Shown here piece after piece: positions 32,445-44,349 of a stretch of 64,000 nt of DNA. The DNA is taken from contig CM055272.1 of the NCBI GenBank assembly GCA_029237695.1, forward strand, positions 18,588,042 to 18,652,041, given 5' to 3'. This stretch comes from Conchocele bisecta (lineage: Eukaryota; Mollusca; Bivalvia; Lucinida; Thyasiridae). A program made the position numbers and the translations under genes. The stretch's first letter is position 1, and each line of letters opens with the position of its first letter. The notes below the pieces were generated by a model, which worked only from the letters and a program-made list of their open reading frames with translations, did no database searches and was not told the origin of the DNA.

Positions 32445-33468
32445 CAATGATAAATGCTTGTTCTGACCAAGGACAGATACATTATCCCTGGTTCGATTCC
32501 GGGCCGGTATGCATCTTTCTCACTCTGTGAGACAAGTAAACCGTTTTGTTTTTTAAGCAATAGCCATCACCGGTATTTGATTCAGTCCAATATATAGAAG
32601 TCAACACGACAACAGAGCAGAAATTTTGCTGTAATACTAATAATTATGAAATAAATTTTATCAATATCATTCATTCAATCATTATCATGATTATAGATTT
32701 GGAAAATTAAATAATGTTTTTCTTTTAAAATTAATATCAATATTTTCACCCTGTTACTATATTATGAATGATTAAATTGCAATCACAGGCAGCTTGAAAT
32801 TGAAAGATATACGAGTTGAAACTGACCTCAGAAATTGTCCTGTCGACTATAGGATCGCGTCGAAATAATGTTAACGGAATAGGAACACTTAATTTGATAC
32901 CGACGAAAACGGAAACAAAACGCTAACTTGGTGCTTAGTTTTGCCATATTATACCGTAGACCACACATATTAATTCGATTTTATATCAAAATAAGTATGA
33001 GTATGCTGGTGTATATTTGTCCTTGTTGTCTGGAACGTGGAACCACAGACCTAGATAGAATGGCGACTCCGTGAAATTACAACGAGATCCCGTATGTTCT
33101 CGTGGCGCCGAGATTTTAGCGCTAGTTCATCGAGCACCTGTCGCGCACTCATCGATAACGTAACCAATATAAACAATATGGCGGCTAGGTTAATAATCGA
33201 TAATCGACTGATATAAATCCGATGCGATAAACTGTCGCTGTTTGTCAACAAAGCGATTTTAAAACAAACTCCCAACAAGTAACTAGCTAAGTTTACCTGT
33301 TCTTTGGAAATGAATTTTTGCAGCAAAGTCTCGTCTCGCATATATAGGACAACACTAGAGACAAATGCGTTGTTCCTTGAGCAAGACACTTTACGCACAC
33401 TGCCTCAGTCCGTCCAGGTGTAAATAGGATCCGGCCAAGTAAAGGGAAAGGTCAATTGTATTTTATTA
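32445..33468. other. Degenerate satellite end, then intergenic DNA
   Basis: Starts with a part monomer of the 105-bp satellite. This is followed by CCCTGGTTCGATTCCGGG at about 32,484-32,502, which has the shape of a tRNA T-arm/B-box but lacks a matching D-arm upstream. The rest is AT-rich. A minus-strand ORF at 33,051-33,398 (115 codons) is not recognisable. Confidence 0.5.
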
Positions 33469-33480
33469 TATGTACATATG

Positions 33481-33876
33481 TTTGTTTATTAGTGTTTAAC
33501 GGCCTATCAACAGCTAAGGTCATGTAAGGCCGGGCAAACGGGTTCGATCCCATTTTAACCTGCTGCATTGGGGGGAAAATCCCAAAATCAGAACGGAATA
33601 TTTACATCGAGAACAAATATATTCAGCCCTGAAATTAGAATAACCTGACCTGGTGCCAGGTCCATACCACACCAAGTCACTTGGCCCATTCCTCTAAAAT
33701 AGGATTACGAATATCGTCATACTCACATAAGGGGTATAACCAGATTCAACTGTCACATACAAAATGCCAAAGACGAATGTGAGGGCCAAACCAGGTCTCC
33801 AGTCGGGATTCCGGTAAGGATGAACCCCGATCGTTAAATTACCCATCGCGTGCTCCCACCTGCCACCCACGGTACC
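33481..33876 (-). mobile_element. SINE copy 2
   Basis: A 396-bp copy of the same SINE, between perfect 12-bp direct repeats TATGTACATATG (33,469-33,480 and 33,877-33,888). The tail side reads GTTTGTTTATTAG on the plus strand. On the minus strand the head contains TGGCAGGTGGG and GGTTCATCC, resembling RNA polymerase III A and B boxes. Confidence 0.9.
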
Positions 33877-34146
33877 TATGTACATATGAATAAAATAGTC
33901 TCCTCATCATCCTCATGATCTGTATATACTGCATTAACGCAAATCGGACTGACGGACAGACCGCACCATACCATACAGTCGGAAGGTAAATGATATCACA
34001 GGTGGAATACTCGGACCTGTGATACAAAGAAAATGACCATTACAAATAAATTCATTACCCAACCCACTTGGTCTCATACAGTATTATCTATTAACGTCAT
34101 GTACAGTACGATACCAGGTGGGTGGGGTAATGGGATTTTTTAAATA

Positions 34147-34305
34147 GGCATATACATAAAAGCACCAATAAGTTATAAAAATCGATAACGATCGATGTTA
34201 TAAGAGGGAGCAAATCTTTTTTTAGCTTATTTTGTTCACACTTATTGATGCTTCTATGTATATTTAATGTATATATGAACCTTCGTCCGTTACTTCAACC
34301 TGTGG
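34147..34305. mobile_element. Partial copy of the CAGGTTGAAGTAACGGACC MITE
   Basis: The right terminus GTCCGTTACTTCAACCTGTGG is intact. The inner part (GCACCAATAAG ... CTTATTGATGC, TATATTTAATGTAT) matches the MITE at 43,447-43,656. The left terminus is missing. Confidence 0.75.
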
Positions 34306-37300
34306 GTACTACCAGCTTGTCTTTTTATATATTGGGTCACAGGCGAATAAAACGCACCTTACAACATGTGATACCAGCGAAGTCCGAACAATTTGATTCA
34401 ATCGATCACACTCGATCAATCTGTCAGGTACCAACACCAATTCAATTGATTCCGGCTATGCTACATGTAATGTAATGTACAACATAGTTGTGCAACAGGT
34501 TGGAAAAAATTACTTAATGTTTGCAACCAGCATAGTCGCAAACCAGCCGGACCAGGGCCTACGCCATTCAACATCCAGTTACTGATGGGTTTTAAACATC
34601 CCAGCAACTGCTAAGGTCATATAGAGACGGGACCACAGTATTAAAGTCTCATCAGACAGACTAGTGGAATAGAATTAGTATATATGCAAGTATTGTTCAC
34701 GCCTATGGCGAGGACTGAACTCACAACCTCTGGTGTCCAATACCATAGCCCATCCCCATTCAATGAATGAAGTAATTGTGCTGTCATTAGCAAAACGATT
34801 AGACAAGAAGTGCAATGTTGCAGCGTACAAGACGATCAGGATCTAACATTGCTGCCAATGTCTTCCCGTTCCTTTGATCAGTGGGTGGCCCATTTGTTTA
34901 CAGTACATGTACACAGAGCTCAAGTAAAGTCTTGTATTGGAGTATTTTATGCATTTATTTACCTGAATGCGATTGATTTTCAAAGGTGGGAATATAATGT
35001 ATGCACACTAATTTGAAACTACTCTTTGACTTTCAAACTGAGGAGTAAACATTTTCGACTAAAATTGAGAATTCAATTAATTGAGCTGACAAAAGCAAAC
35101 AAGTGCATGTTCTACCAAAACAAAAACCATGTGATCCATTTTCAAAAATAAAATATGCAACAAATTAGAAATCAGGGGGTGTCTTTAGACACAATGCTTA
35201 TCTGGAGCTCTGTGTACATGAACTTCTATGTGCAGATGCACAAGCAGGATAATACACACTTTCAGTTGAACAAAATATTTTTTATTTTTATTAAATTAGT
35301 ATATTCAACATAATTAAGTAGTAACTACAGTATACACAACCTTTGATACACCGGTCACATAAGGTATTTCCTCTTCTCATCATATTTTAAATGTACATTC
35401 TTACCTTGATGTATGAAGATTATACTTATGAACAAATTAATTTGATTTAGTGGTGTTAACGACCTGCCAACAGCTAAGGTTATTTTAGTTGGGTTTGATT
35501 CCATATTTTTCACCTGTTGTGATGGTGACCAGGTCCTCACCACATTATAGTCACTTAACCCCAACCCTAAAAGTATTATGATTAGTACTTATCTTACTAC
35601 TTTTATAATGGACACAACAATATTCAAATCTCAAGTAACACGGAAGCCAGAAATGTACCAGGGATGTCCTGATTCTGATAAGGATGAAACTCATGAAACC
35701 GCCATCCCTGAACGACTCCATTCTGGTGATTTATTACCATATGTAATTCAGCTGCATATCTGTGCTATATCACATCAATATTACTCCAGTAGTTACAGAG
35801 CTAATTAGGAAAATGCTTCTTACTAATCAAGTTGAAAATTCACTTATATGAGCTGAAGAAAATATGTAATCGTTTTTTTTTTTTTAGATTTTTTACAGAT
35901 CAAATAAGTGACCTAATTCCCTATATTATATCCGACAAATATGTGTAATAGTTATAGTTCACATATTGAATTTGCAATAAATTAATTTCGAGCGAGCTCA
36001 GCGAGTGAAGAAACTAGTTTATTAAAATTTCAATCAATATGTGAACTACCGTATAACTATATTATTATTGGCCCAGCCTCTTCGCGTGCACACCAAGCAT
36101 CGCCCATATACGTGCTTTCGAATGGCAATACTACTACGATATTGACAATTTGACACTGAATCGATCGATCCCACGCAGTAAAATGGTTAGCGTCACAGGA
36201 AATTATGTCAACAAGGTCTTGTCTAAATATAGCTCTCCGTGTATTGACACATTTAATGATTAATTGAGATGAAAAGCTGTGCTTTCATTGGTCAAGAAAC
36301 TAGGGCAAACAATAAATTCATCAATTCATTTGCAAACTAAAATATGCATCAAACTTGAAATCAGTGGGTATATAGACACACAGCTTATCTGGAGCCCTAA
36401 TGATTTACACCAACCAAAGTGCACAATGAAGTAAATTCAAAGAAAACAACACAAGCATCGTTTTAACATGCTGTTATCAAACTGGGGCACCTTTTCACTA
36501 AATTTCATATGATAGGATTAATGAGCCACATTGATGTGTTGTAAAATTATAAAATATTTGTACAGACATATATTTTATCGTCAAAGTTAAGTGAAATGTG
36601 CCCCAGAAAGATAATGATCAGAACTGAACGGTTGAATAATTTTATGGAAAATGAGACTCGATAGTTTCTGAGACACTACTTTCAAATACTTAACCCTTTC
36701 AACATTACAGACCTCTATAGCTGTGTTTACCAACAGTGTAGATCCAGATGAGCCGGCTCGTAACGGGTCGTCTCATCAGGATCTGCATATTTTGCAAGTA
36801 ATTTCCATATTTTTTAGAAAAATAACAACCTCATTTTCATAGAACGCTTATATTCTCGTGAATAGTTACAGGCGTTCTATAATTACAATCGGTCGATGGG
36901 CCGAATGGGGTTCGCTGCGGGAAACGTCGTAAAATGAAAGTGTGCCAATACCAACAAGCTATACGTTAGTTCAATATTGAAACATGCTAACTCCTGTAAA
37001 CATTGATAGGTTATATTAAAATAATAATACGCATGTAATTTGCAAAAAATAACTTCCCAATGAAATTTAGGTTAAATAGATTATCCCGTATGGAGCCTCA
37101 TTTAGAACGTGTGGTACACATATAGTCATTATTTGAACCTTTTTACTAAACGCCATAGTGTCATGTGTCCAATTTATTGGACACAGGACACTTTTTTTTA
37201 ATGTAATATACCAACCAATAACAAATTTACGTTAAAAAAGTCAGCTATTTGTTGTTAAATGCGATTGTATTTTCATTATGACGTCATACTATATTTCGTG

Positions 37301-38209
37301 TTAATTATGGTTAATTATAGTTACGCTATAAAAAGTAATTCTGAAAATAAAATCTTTTAAAAGGTATATACGTTTGCTATATCCACAAATTTAATCAACT
37401 AATAACATACATGTATAATATAAGGAAGTGAGTGTTGTCATTATCTATTTGTTACTGGCTTTATTTTAGTTTACCTGCCAAACGCGTAATACTACAATGA
37501 TTGGTCATATTGCCATTACACGTACTGGTCCCAGCCATCGTGAAATGATTGCTGTCTTCATTGTTGATAAGCTCTAAATACGGAAATACAGATACTCATT
37601 GTGTACTCGACGATTTGTAAATGCTACAGACGTACATTTCTACAAATTTGCTAAAGTTGAGAGGACAATACGGCGACAGTCAAGACGCATCAATAATTGA
37701 CCTACATTTTACATAAGTCTACTACTACTACTAGCTGCCAGACACGAAACATTCGTTTCAGGTAGGAATTATTTCTTTATTACTGTTGACCAATATTTGA
37801 ATCGTGCTGACTTCGACAGCACTTTTAACCACAGGGCTACTAAAATAATTCCATTGTATTCAATCTAACATGAATTCAAGTGGGTGGGGGATATTTAACA
37901 TTGCCTGTGCTTTTAACAATCATTAATGTGTCCAAAAAAACACACACACATGTGCCGAGTCATTGGTTTTCGCGACCAATGTTGTTTCCACAATTGTTGT
38001 TTAAATAGCGAATTTCTAAATTATGGTGCATCTCGGACTGTTTGTGGCACCTCGATACTTGTAGATTCACTTTGAATATATGTTTTCAGTCCAACAAGTC
38101 AATTCATTATCTAAAATTTTAGGCTATTAGTATTATCTGTTATCTATTGTCTATATAGGCTTTTAGCCACTTACAAAATACACTACTTTCATTCCCCCCC
38201 ACCCCCCCC

Positions 38210-38243
<34 letters not shown>

Positions 38244-40884
38244 AGAGTCAAATGTGTTTAAAAAAAAACTGTAACAACAGTGATGAAATAAGTAAAAAAT
38301 TGAGGTGTGCGGATCCAGGTACACTGCATTTGCACAGCGGTGACTTTTCCCGAAATAAAGATCATGAATATAGGCCGGTGCAGTATTTCTATTAAGTAAG
38401 TGTACCGGCTTCGCACCGTGTATGTGGCTTTGCACACACCAATATTTTACATGTCTGATTATTCATGTTGATTTCTTAAGACAAGTGTTTTCAGAAATTC
38501 ACGTGTTTACACGATTTAGAAAACTATAACAACAGTGACCAAACAAGTAAAAAAATTGAAGTGCAGTATTTGTATTAAGTATTTGTATTGCAGTGGGTGC
38601 ACGGGCTTCCTAAAAGTTATTTGTACACAGGGTACCCATGTTTGGTCTGTGGTGGTGATGAGGGACTTCTTTGCTTCATTGGGATCATACCTCACGAAAT
38701 ATGGGCGGGGGTGGAGACTGTATGTTTGTTGGGATTACAATCGTGTCTGTTAATTCTGCGCACCTAATAATAATTTTCGTGAAAATGTCCATATTCAGTC
38801 TAAATTCCCTGAACATTCAAGGCAGTTCTTAGCCGAGATAATCACGGCTAAACAGATGGCTTTTACTATTTCATCTGTCGTCTATTATCTGTATCCGCCT
38901 AGCGGAGACCCAGCCAAATTTGATCAAAATATCAGTCCATTTTGTCCTTGAGTTTTGCGAATAATACGGGAATAAAATGATAACCAATGTCGGTATATTT
39001 GCATGTGTATTATTGGTTTATGAAGCTTTTTTTAACATATCTGTTGTTGATCTATTAATTTAGTAAGCAGGACCACTAATCATTTTGACCATGTTCTGAA
39101 TAACTTTTTACCAAACTATCGGAATGGGATAAAATTGTGACTTCTAAAGTATACCGTTAATCAGCTGATTTATTCCAAAATCAACATAATTTATTCTGAC
39201 GTAAGCTGGGCAAAACATTGTGCATTAGCCGGTGCGCAGAATTAGCCAAAATGACATTTTTTATATGCAGATCAGAATGTCAGTTTTCATTGGTTTGATA
39301 CATGTACAGATATGTATGTCAGAGATTATATATTTTATGTACATCTGGTGTCCCGGTGTAATTTACTGACAAATCACACAATTTATAAGGAAAATTAATT
39401 TTTTTTCAGTAAAGAAAATATGTATAATACCAATCCATTAAGAAAACAGTATTTACAATTCTTTTTATGTGTGTTTAGTTATTATTTTCTGTTGTTGGCA
39501 TATGTATGGTGCACCAAATGGGCATGTCCCGATCATCAATCAGCACAGTTCACAAGCCCGTAATTCTCAAATCTTGTCCATTTGTACTTTACTATATATA
39601 CATTGCATCTGAATTAAAATAGTTTAACATTGACATTAAACTTATTCTGCAATAAATTTGCCTTTTGTTGTCAAAAATCTGACGTTAATAGTATCAGTAC
39701 TGTATACTAGCTGTCCCGCGAAATCGAATCATTACCGTTACGCTGAACAAAAAATGTAAAATCAGAGTAACCTCCCTTTCCTACTCTCAGCTACTAATGC
39801 AATGAACACTGTTTATGGGCGCCCGATTTATAAATAAACACGGTGGTAACACAACTTAAGTCATTGCCGAGAACGAGGCCGGTCTGTATTCGGAATTTTA
39901 AGGTTACACGTTACATGCATCATTACCGTTCACGGTTTATACACGTCAATTAGATATAAGCCAGATCCCATCAGTTGTCGGTCAGTAATGGCACATTTAT
40001 TCAGACCTACAACATTTATATATCAGGATTTAATTAGTAAAAGCTCTGAAACAACAAAAACAGACACAGCTTCAAGGAGTGTGGGTTTCTATTGGCAATC
40101 ACATTAAAAGTAAACACTAACTTGAAGTTATATGTACAGCAGATTCAAAGTAAATATGTTTGTTATATATGCTGTATTAGTATTTTAAATAAATGGAAAG
40201 TCATTATCGTTACGTTTTGTCATTACCGTTACATAATCATTGCCGGTACGCCCATATTTTTGGAGGCTGTGCTATTAATTAAATGTAGCTTTATAACGAT
40301 GTTTGGTACATGTGGTAAAACACGGCATTCTGTTAGTTGCCAAGATATTTTGTTTTGCTTAACTTTACTGATTCATATTAAATACATGTTGTTGGGTTAC
40401 CATAAATGAGAAATTCCACGACTTGCTACTAAATTTCTCTGTTTCGCACTAATACAATTAGCTTATCATATTCTTGACACTTTTCTAAATAGATGCCCCT
40501 TCAGTTGTATGTTTTATGCCGTTGAAAAGAAAAAAATGTAAATGTAAAGCTATATTTACGTCATGTAAATGTACGTAACGGAAATTACATTTCTGAGACC
40601 CCTGGTCCCTTGAAGTGGAAATAAAATAAAAAAAGGACGAGAACAATTGGCTATACTATTATAAATGTAACAACTGGACTGTCACCCAATGGAATAAACA
40701 CAGTTTAATGAATTATTGGTTCTACATCGAAACTAGAAAAACGACACCAATATGTACATAAAATATAGAATCACTGATGTCTCATTATTATTGAACCATG
40801 TTATTGTAGTTGCGAATAATAACTCTTGCAATCTACTCATGTACCGTCTGTAGCAGGAGTTACTATTCCATTCATACATGTAGG
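34306..40884. other. Intergenic DNA with old repeats, no gene recognised
   Basis: Diverged SINE-family pieces are at 34,590-34,680 and 35,440-35,780. An imperfect foldback sits at 35,946-36,066 (arms around GTTCACATATTGA). A 9-bp dyad GTGTCCAAT/ATTGGACAC is at 37,165-37,184. A poly-C tract with occasional A occupies 38,194-38,242. ORFs here are short and have no recognisable domains. Confidence 0.5.
38194..38242. repeat. Long poly-C/poly-G tract
   Basis: About 48 bases, almost all C, with single A interruptions near the left end. The complementary strand has G runs able to form G-quadruplexes. Similar shorter tracts are at 3,091-3,111, 4,391-4,420, 15,807-15,824 and 53,385-53,402. Confidence 0.95.
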
Positions 40885-41830
40885 CTTCCTCTACATAATA
40901 GCTAATCAGATCTGATTACACTTTTAGTTGTTAATTGTGACACAATTTGTATATTTTCCATTTGAAAAAAAAATATTATAAAAGTAATACGTATGGATCA
41001 CGATTTGCCTGGTTTGGCCCTCAGGTACGTTTTCATCTTTCGCTCTTTCTGTTACCTGGGAGTTGAATTGGGTTATTGCCCATTATAGAAGTAGTAAGAT
41101 ATTACTGATCCTACTGCTTTTGGAGGGGCCATGTGATTCTGGTGTGGCGAGGACCTGGCATCAGATCAGGATCATCCTGATTTCAGGGCTGAGTATATAG
41201 TTCTTTTATTGTAAATATTCATTTATGATTTTAGGATTTCCCCCCCCCCCCCATTTGTACATGTACTTGAACATGTACTTGTACAGGTAATATATGGGAT
41301 TTATTACTAAACCCATTGACCCGGCCTTAAATGACCGCATCTGTTGATAGGCCGTTAGACCCCAACAAACAAATAAATGATATATGTAGGCTTCCTCTAC
41401 AGAATAGCTAATCAGATCTGATTTACACTTTAGTGACCTAATTTGTATATTTTCCATCTGAAAAAAAAAAACTATTATAAAAGTAATACAAAACTTTACG
41501 TGGGTGGTGGTCGGGAGAACGAGACGACGTAAATTAACGGTAGTGGTTCCTCCATATAGGAATCACTATTTGCCTGGCTTGACCCTTCAGTACATTTTTA
41601 TCTTTGGCTCTTTTGTTTCCTGGGAGTTGAATTGGGTTATTGCCCATTATAAAAGTAGTAAGATTATTACTTATCCTACTGCTTTTGGGAGGGGCCAAGT
41701 GATTCTGGTGTGGTGAGGACCTGGCATCAGACCAGGATTATTCTGATTTCAGCGCTGAATATATAGTTTTGTTATTGTAAATATTCAGTTCTGATTTTGG
41801 GATTTTCCCTCCATTTGTACATGTACGTGA
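40885..41830. repeat. Tandem duplication of about 505 bp containing diverged SINE copies
   Basis: AGGCTTCCTCTACA ... AATAGCTAATCAGATCTGAT ... AATTTGTATATTTTCCAT occurs at about 40,882-40,965 and again at about 41,388-41,455. Each is followed by a plus-oriented SINE-family sequence (GTTGAATTGGGTTATTGCCC, GGACCTGGCATCAGA) at 41,010-41,380 and 41,510-41,830. Confidence 0.8.
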
Positions 41831-41869
41831 AAAAATACATGTACTTTTTCTTTTTATATGAAACGTGAA

Positions 41870-42404
41870 TTTCGTCACTGATATCAGGGGCGATAACCGT
41901 GTTTCCATTAAAGGCTAATGGAAACTATATTCTGTCTGCTTAGTTTTGTTATGTGCACTATGATCGTACTTTATAATATGTCAATACAAATATTTGTTCG
42001 GGTGACACATTTAATTGGTATAAATAATTTAAAAATGTCATGTCTCATTTGCATATCAAAATAGCCTGATACCACCGCGAGTCACTATCAGTAAAATCAA
42101 TATTACTAAATGATTATATGTGTATAGTGGGCCTGCACTCGTAATTTTTAAAACTGGCGGAATACATGTACCGTAGTTACACAATTATACACTTATTTAA
42201 TTCTTATAGGCAAAATGTTATGCCTACTAGATGGAACCACAGGTTGAAGTACATTGTAACGGACCGAGGTCTATAAATACATTAAATACGCCTAAAAGCG
42301 TCCATAAACGAAAAAAAAAAAAAGCTAAAAAAGTTTTGTTACTCCCTCTATAACACACGCATATATATACCTCGGTCCGTTACTTCAACCTGTGGATGGG
42401 ACCC
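41870..42404 (+). repeat. Dispersed family R3, copy 1 (carries a MITE)
   Basis: Shares GGGCGATAAC, GTCAATACAAATATTTGTTC, GGTGACACATTTAATTGGTA, TTTTTAAAACTGGCGG and GATGGGACCCCAA with the copy at 46,133-46,475. It is interrupted near its right end by the MITE at about 42,237-42,395. Confidence 0.8.
42237..42395. mobile_element. Palindromic MITE inserted in R3
   Basis: Terminal inverted repeats CCACAGGTTGAAGT ... ACTTCAACCTGTGG, followed inward by GTAACGGACCGAGGT and its complement. The interior is AT-rich with an A13 run. The R3 copy at 46.1 kb shows the empty site CAGATGGGACCCCAA, and here GATGGAACC and GATGGGACC flank the element, implying a target duplication of about 10 bp. No ORF is present. 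Confidence 0.85.
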
Positions 42405-42750
42405 CAACTTTAGCTGCTACATTTAATTTGCGAACCAGATCTCTTATTCACTATTCTGCAGAGGAAGACTATGAATGGAAACGTAACTCTGGTACGGACA
42501 GTACGTACGGTTGTAGATTTCAAGAGTTACTGTTCACAACTATGAACAATGTGGCTTACCACATTTATCCAAGTGTTGTGAGTTTTATGCCCGGGTGGGA
42601 TGTAGTTCTCTAAGCACTGTTTCATGTTGGAAAGTTGCGGAGTCATTTGCTGAGTAATGGTTAATACTGGAAAGACATTCAATAAAAGGCTAACCATGTA
42701 CATAATAGTGTTTGATTGTTTGTTTCAGGGAAGCCGTCTACAGATCTTAG

Positions 42751-43053
42751 CCATCTGGATTATTCGTCGAGCCTCTTCAACTTCACCCTGCAGTCGAGGC
42801 AGACACCAGCAGGGCTATTGAGATAGTATATGGGCGGTCCCAGAAGAAGCAGCTAAGGCGGAAATTGTTTCTCATTCTGCTGTTGAAGGACAAAGGCCAC
42901 CAGAAGAATCGCTGCCCGAAGACACTACTCCACCTGGGCAACAAGTTGCCAAACACTCGCGAAATGGGAACTGATCCAGTTCCTGACCTACACGAAGCAA
43001 AATATAGTATCGCCATGACAGACTGTCATCATCTTAAGATCAGCGACATCTGA
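42751..43053 (+). CDS. Exon-like open frame, unidentified (about 100 codons)
   Basis: An open frame with more even base composition than its surroundings. It encodes a basic middle (GRSQKKQLRRKLFLILLLKDKG) and ends at TGA 43,051-43,053. The first ATG is late, so it would have to be an internal or terminal exon or a gene remnant. A good polypyrimidine-AG acceptor precedes it at 42,728, but this frame has a TAG between them; a weaker acceptor is at 42,749-42,750. No domain is recognised, and it may be a degenerate transposon fragment. Confidence 0.25.
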   Translation, partial: PSGLFVEPLQLHPAVEADTSRAIEIVYGRSQKKQLRRKLFLILLLKDKGHQKNRCPKTLLHLGNKLPNTREMGTDPVPDLHEAKYSIAMTDCHHLKISDI

Positions 43054-43446
43054 AAATATAACGCTCGAGGAAGAACTTGAGAAAGACAAGTTCAGTTACA
43101 AAAAAATAACCATTTAACCGGATATCCGGAGTACCATCCATGCCAGCGGCAGTGTTTGTGTGGTTCTTAACTCTGATTTCTGCTCTAATCATCTAATCAA
43201 CCTGTTGAAAGGATGTGTCGTGAAGACATGTTACTTCTTGTGTTGATGGAATTGAGAATGAATCTTATTCACACAAATCTGACTTGTGCAGTTTTAAGAT
43301 TTGTCAATATTTTTTCAATCGGTGACTCATTCTTGTGGTGGACAGAATGACATTTGTACATTTCTGATTATGTGACACTTGAAGGACTAGATATTGAAAT
43401 GGTCAGAAATATATTTACTATGCTTTTACACATATGTGGCTGTGAC

Positions 43447-43656
43447 CTCAGGTTGAAGTAACGGACCATGGCCTATAAATACATTAAATATACATAAGAG
43501 CATCAATAAGTGAGAGAAAAATAAGCTAAACAAAATGTATTTACTCCATGTGTGATATATGGGAGTAAATAATTTGTTTAGCCTATATTATTTCACTTAT
43601 TGATGTCTTTAGGTATATTTAATGTATTTATAAGTATTGGTCCGTTACTTTAACCG
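43447..43656. mobile_element. Foldback MITE with 11-bp target duplication
   Basis: Related to the element at 42.2 kb. Left end CTCAGGTTGAAGTAACGG and right end CCGTTACTTTAACCG continue into long complementary arms (ATACATTAAATATAC / TATATTTAATGTATTTATA) covering most of the element. Perfect 11-bp direct repeats GTGGCTGTGAC flank it (43,436-43,446 and 43,657-43,667). Confidence 0.87.
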
Positions 43657-43659
43657 GTG

Positions 43660-43870
43660 GCTGTGACTGGAGAATGTGGTTTATTGGATTTGTGGCCAGT
43701 GTAGCTCCTGATCAAATAGTACACTCTTGTAGCCTGATAATGATGTGGCTTGTTAGAAGCATGATGGAGATTTCATTGATGCAATGGTGAACAGTGCAGA
43801 TCCTGTGCGGATATGTGTATCTACACTGGTCGCAAATCCCATAAGCCCCATTTCTCCAGTCACAGACACA
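43660..43870 (+). repeat. Diverged R2-family copy
   Basis: Contains TTTGTGGCCAGTGTAG, GATCAAATAGTACA and GGTCGCAAATCCCATAAG, in the order found in the R2 copies at 15.3-16.6 kb. Confidence 0.6.
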
Positions 43871-44349
43871 TATTTGAGCAAATTTAAAAATCCTACCGCC
43901 AACCTAGAGTGATTAGCATTTGGTTTAAGGTATTGCATTCAATCTTTGATTCATAAATTTCTGTTTAATAACGTCCACAGTCTATAAAGTCTATATTTGG
44001 TTGGTTTCACATGGTTTCAGTTATCTTCGCAATAAAGGATTTTACTTGAAACATCCAGAATAGACCAAAGACAAACTTTGTAGTCTTTCGAAGGGAAACG
44101 AAATTTTACGAATTAATGATGTATTTTTGTGCTATTATCATGATTATAATTGAAATCAATGCCCAATGGTCAAACTTGTAACAAATTACATGTGTACAAT
44201 AAATTTCGACTTCGAAATTTGACTTCGAATGAAATGGTGCAATTGGTTGATATTGGTCATTTGCAGTGCATGATGTGACAAACAACATATTGAGGCATCA
44301 TCTGTAACACAGTGCCTTCAATCATTGATTATACCCAGGGCATACAAAG

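Noticed and set aside
32484..32502. tRNA gene
   Set aside because: Only a T-arm-like segment is present; no D-arm or acceptor pairing upstream.
33051..33398. 115-codon minus-strand ORF with a hydrophobic segment
   Set aside because: No recognisable family, no promoter or splice evidence; could be chance.
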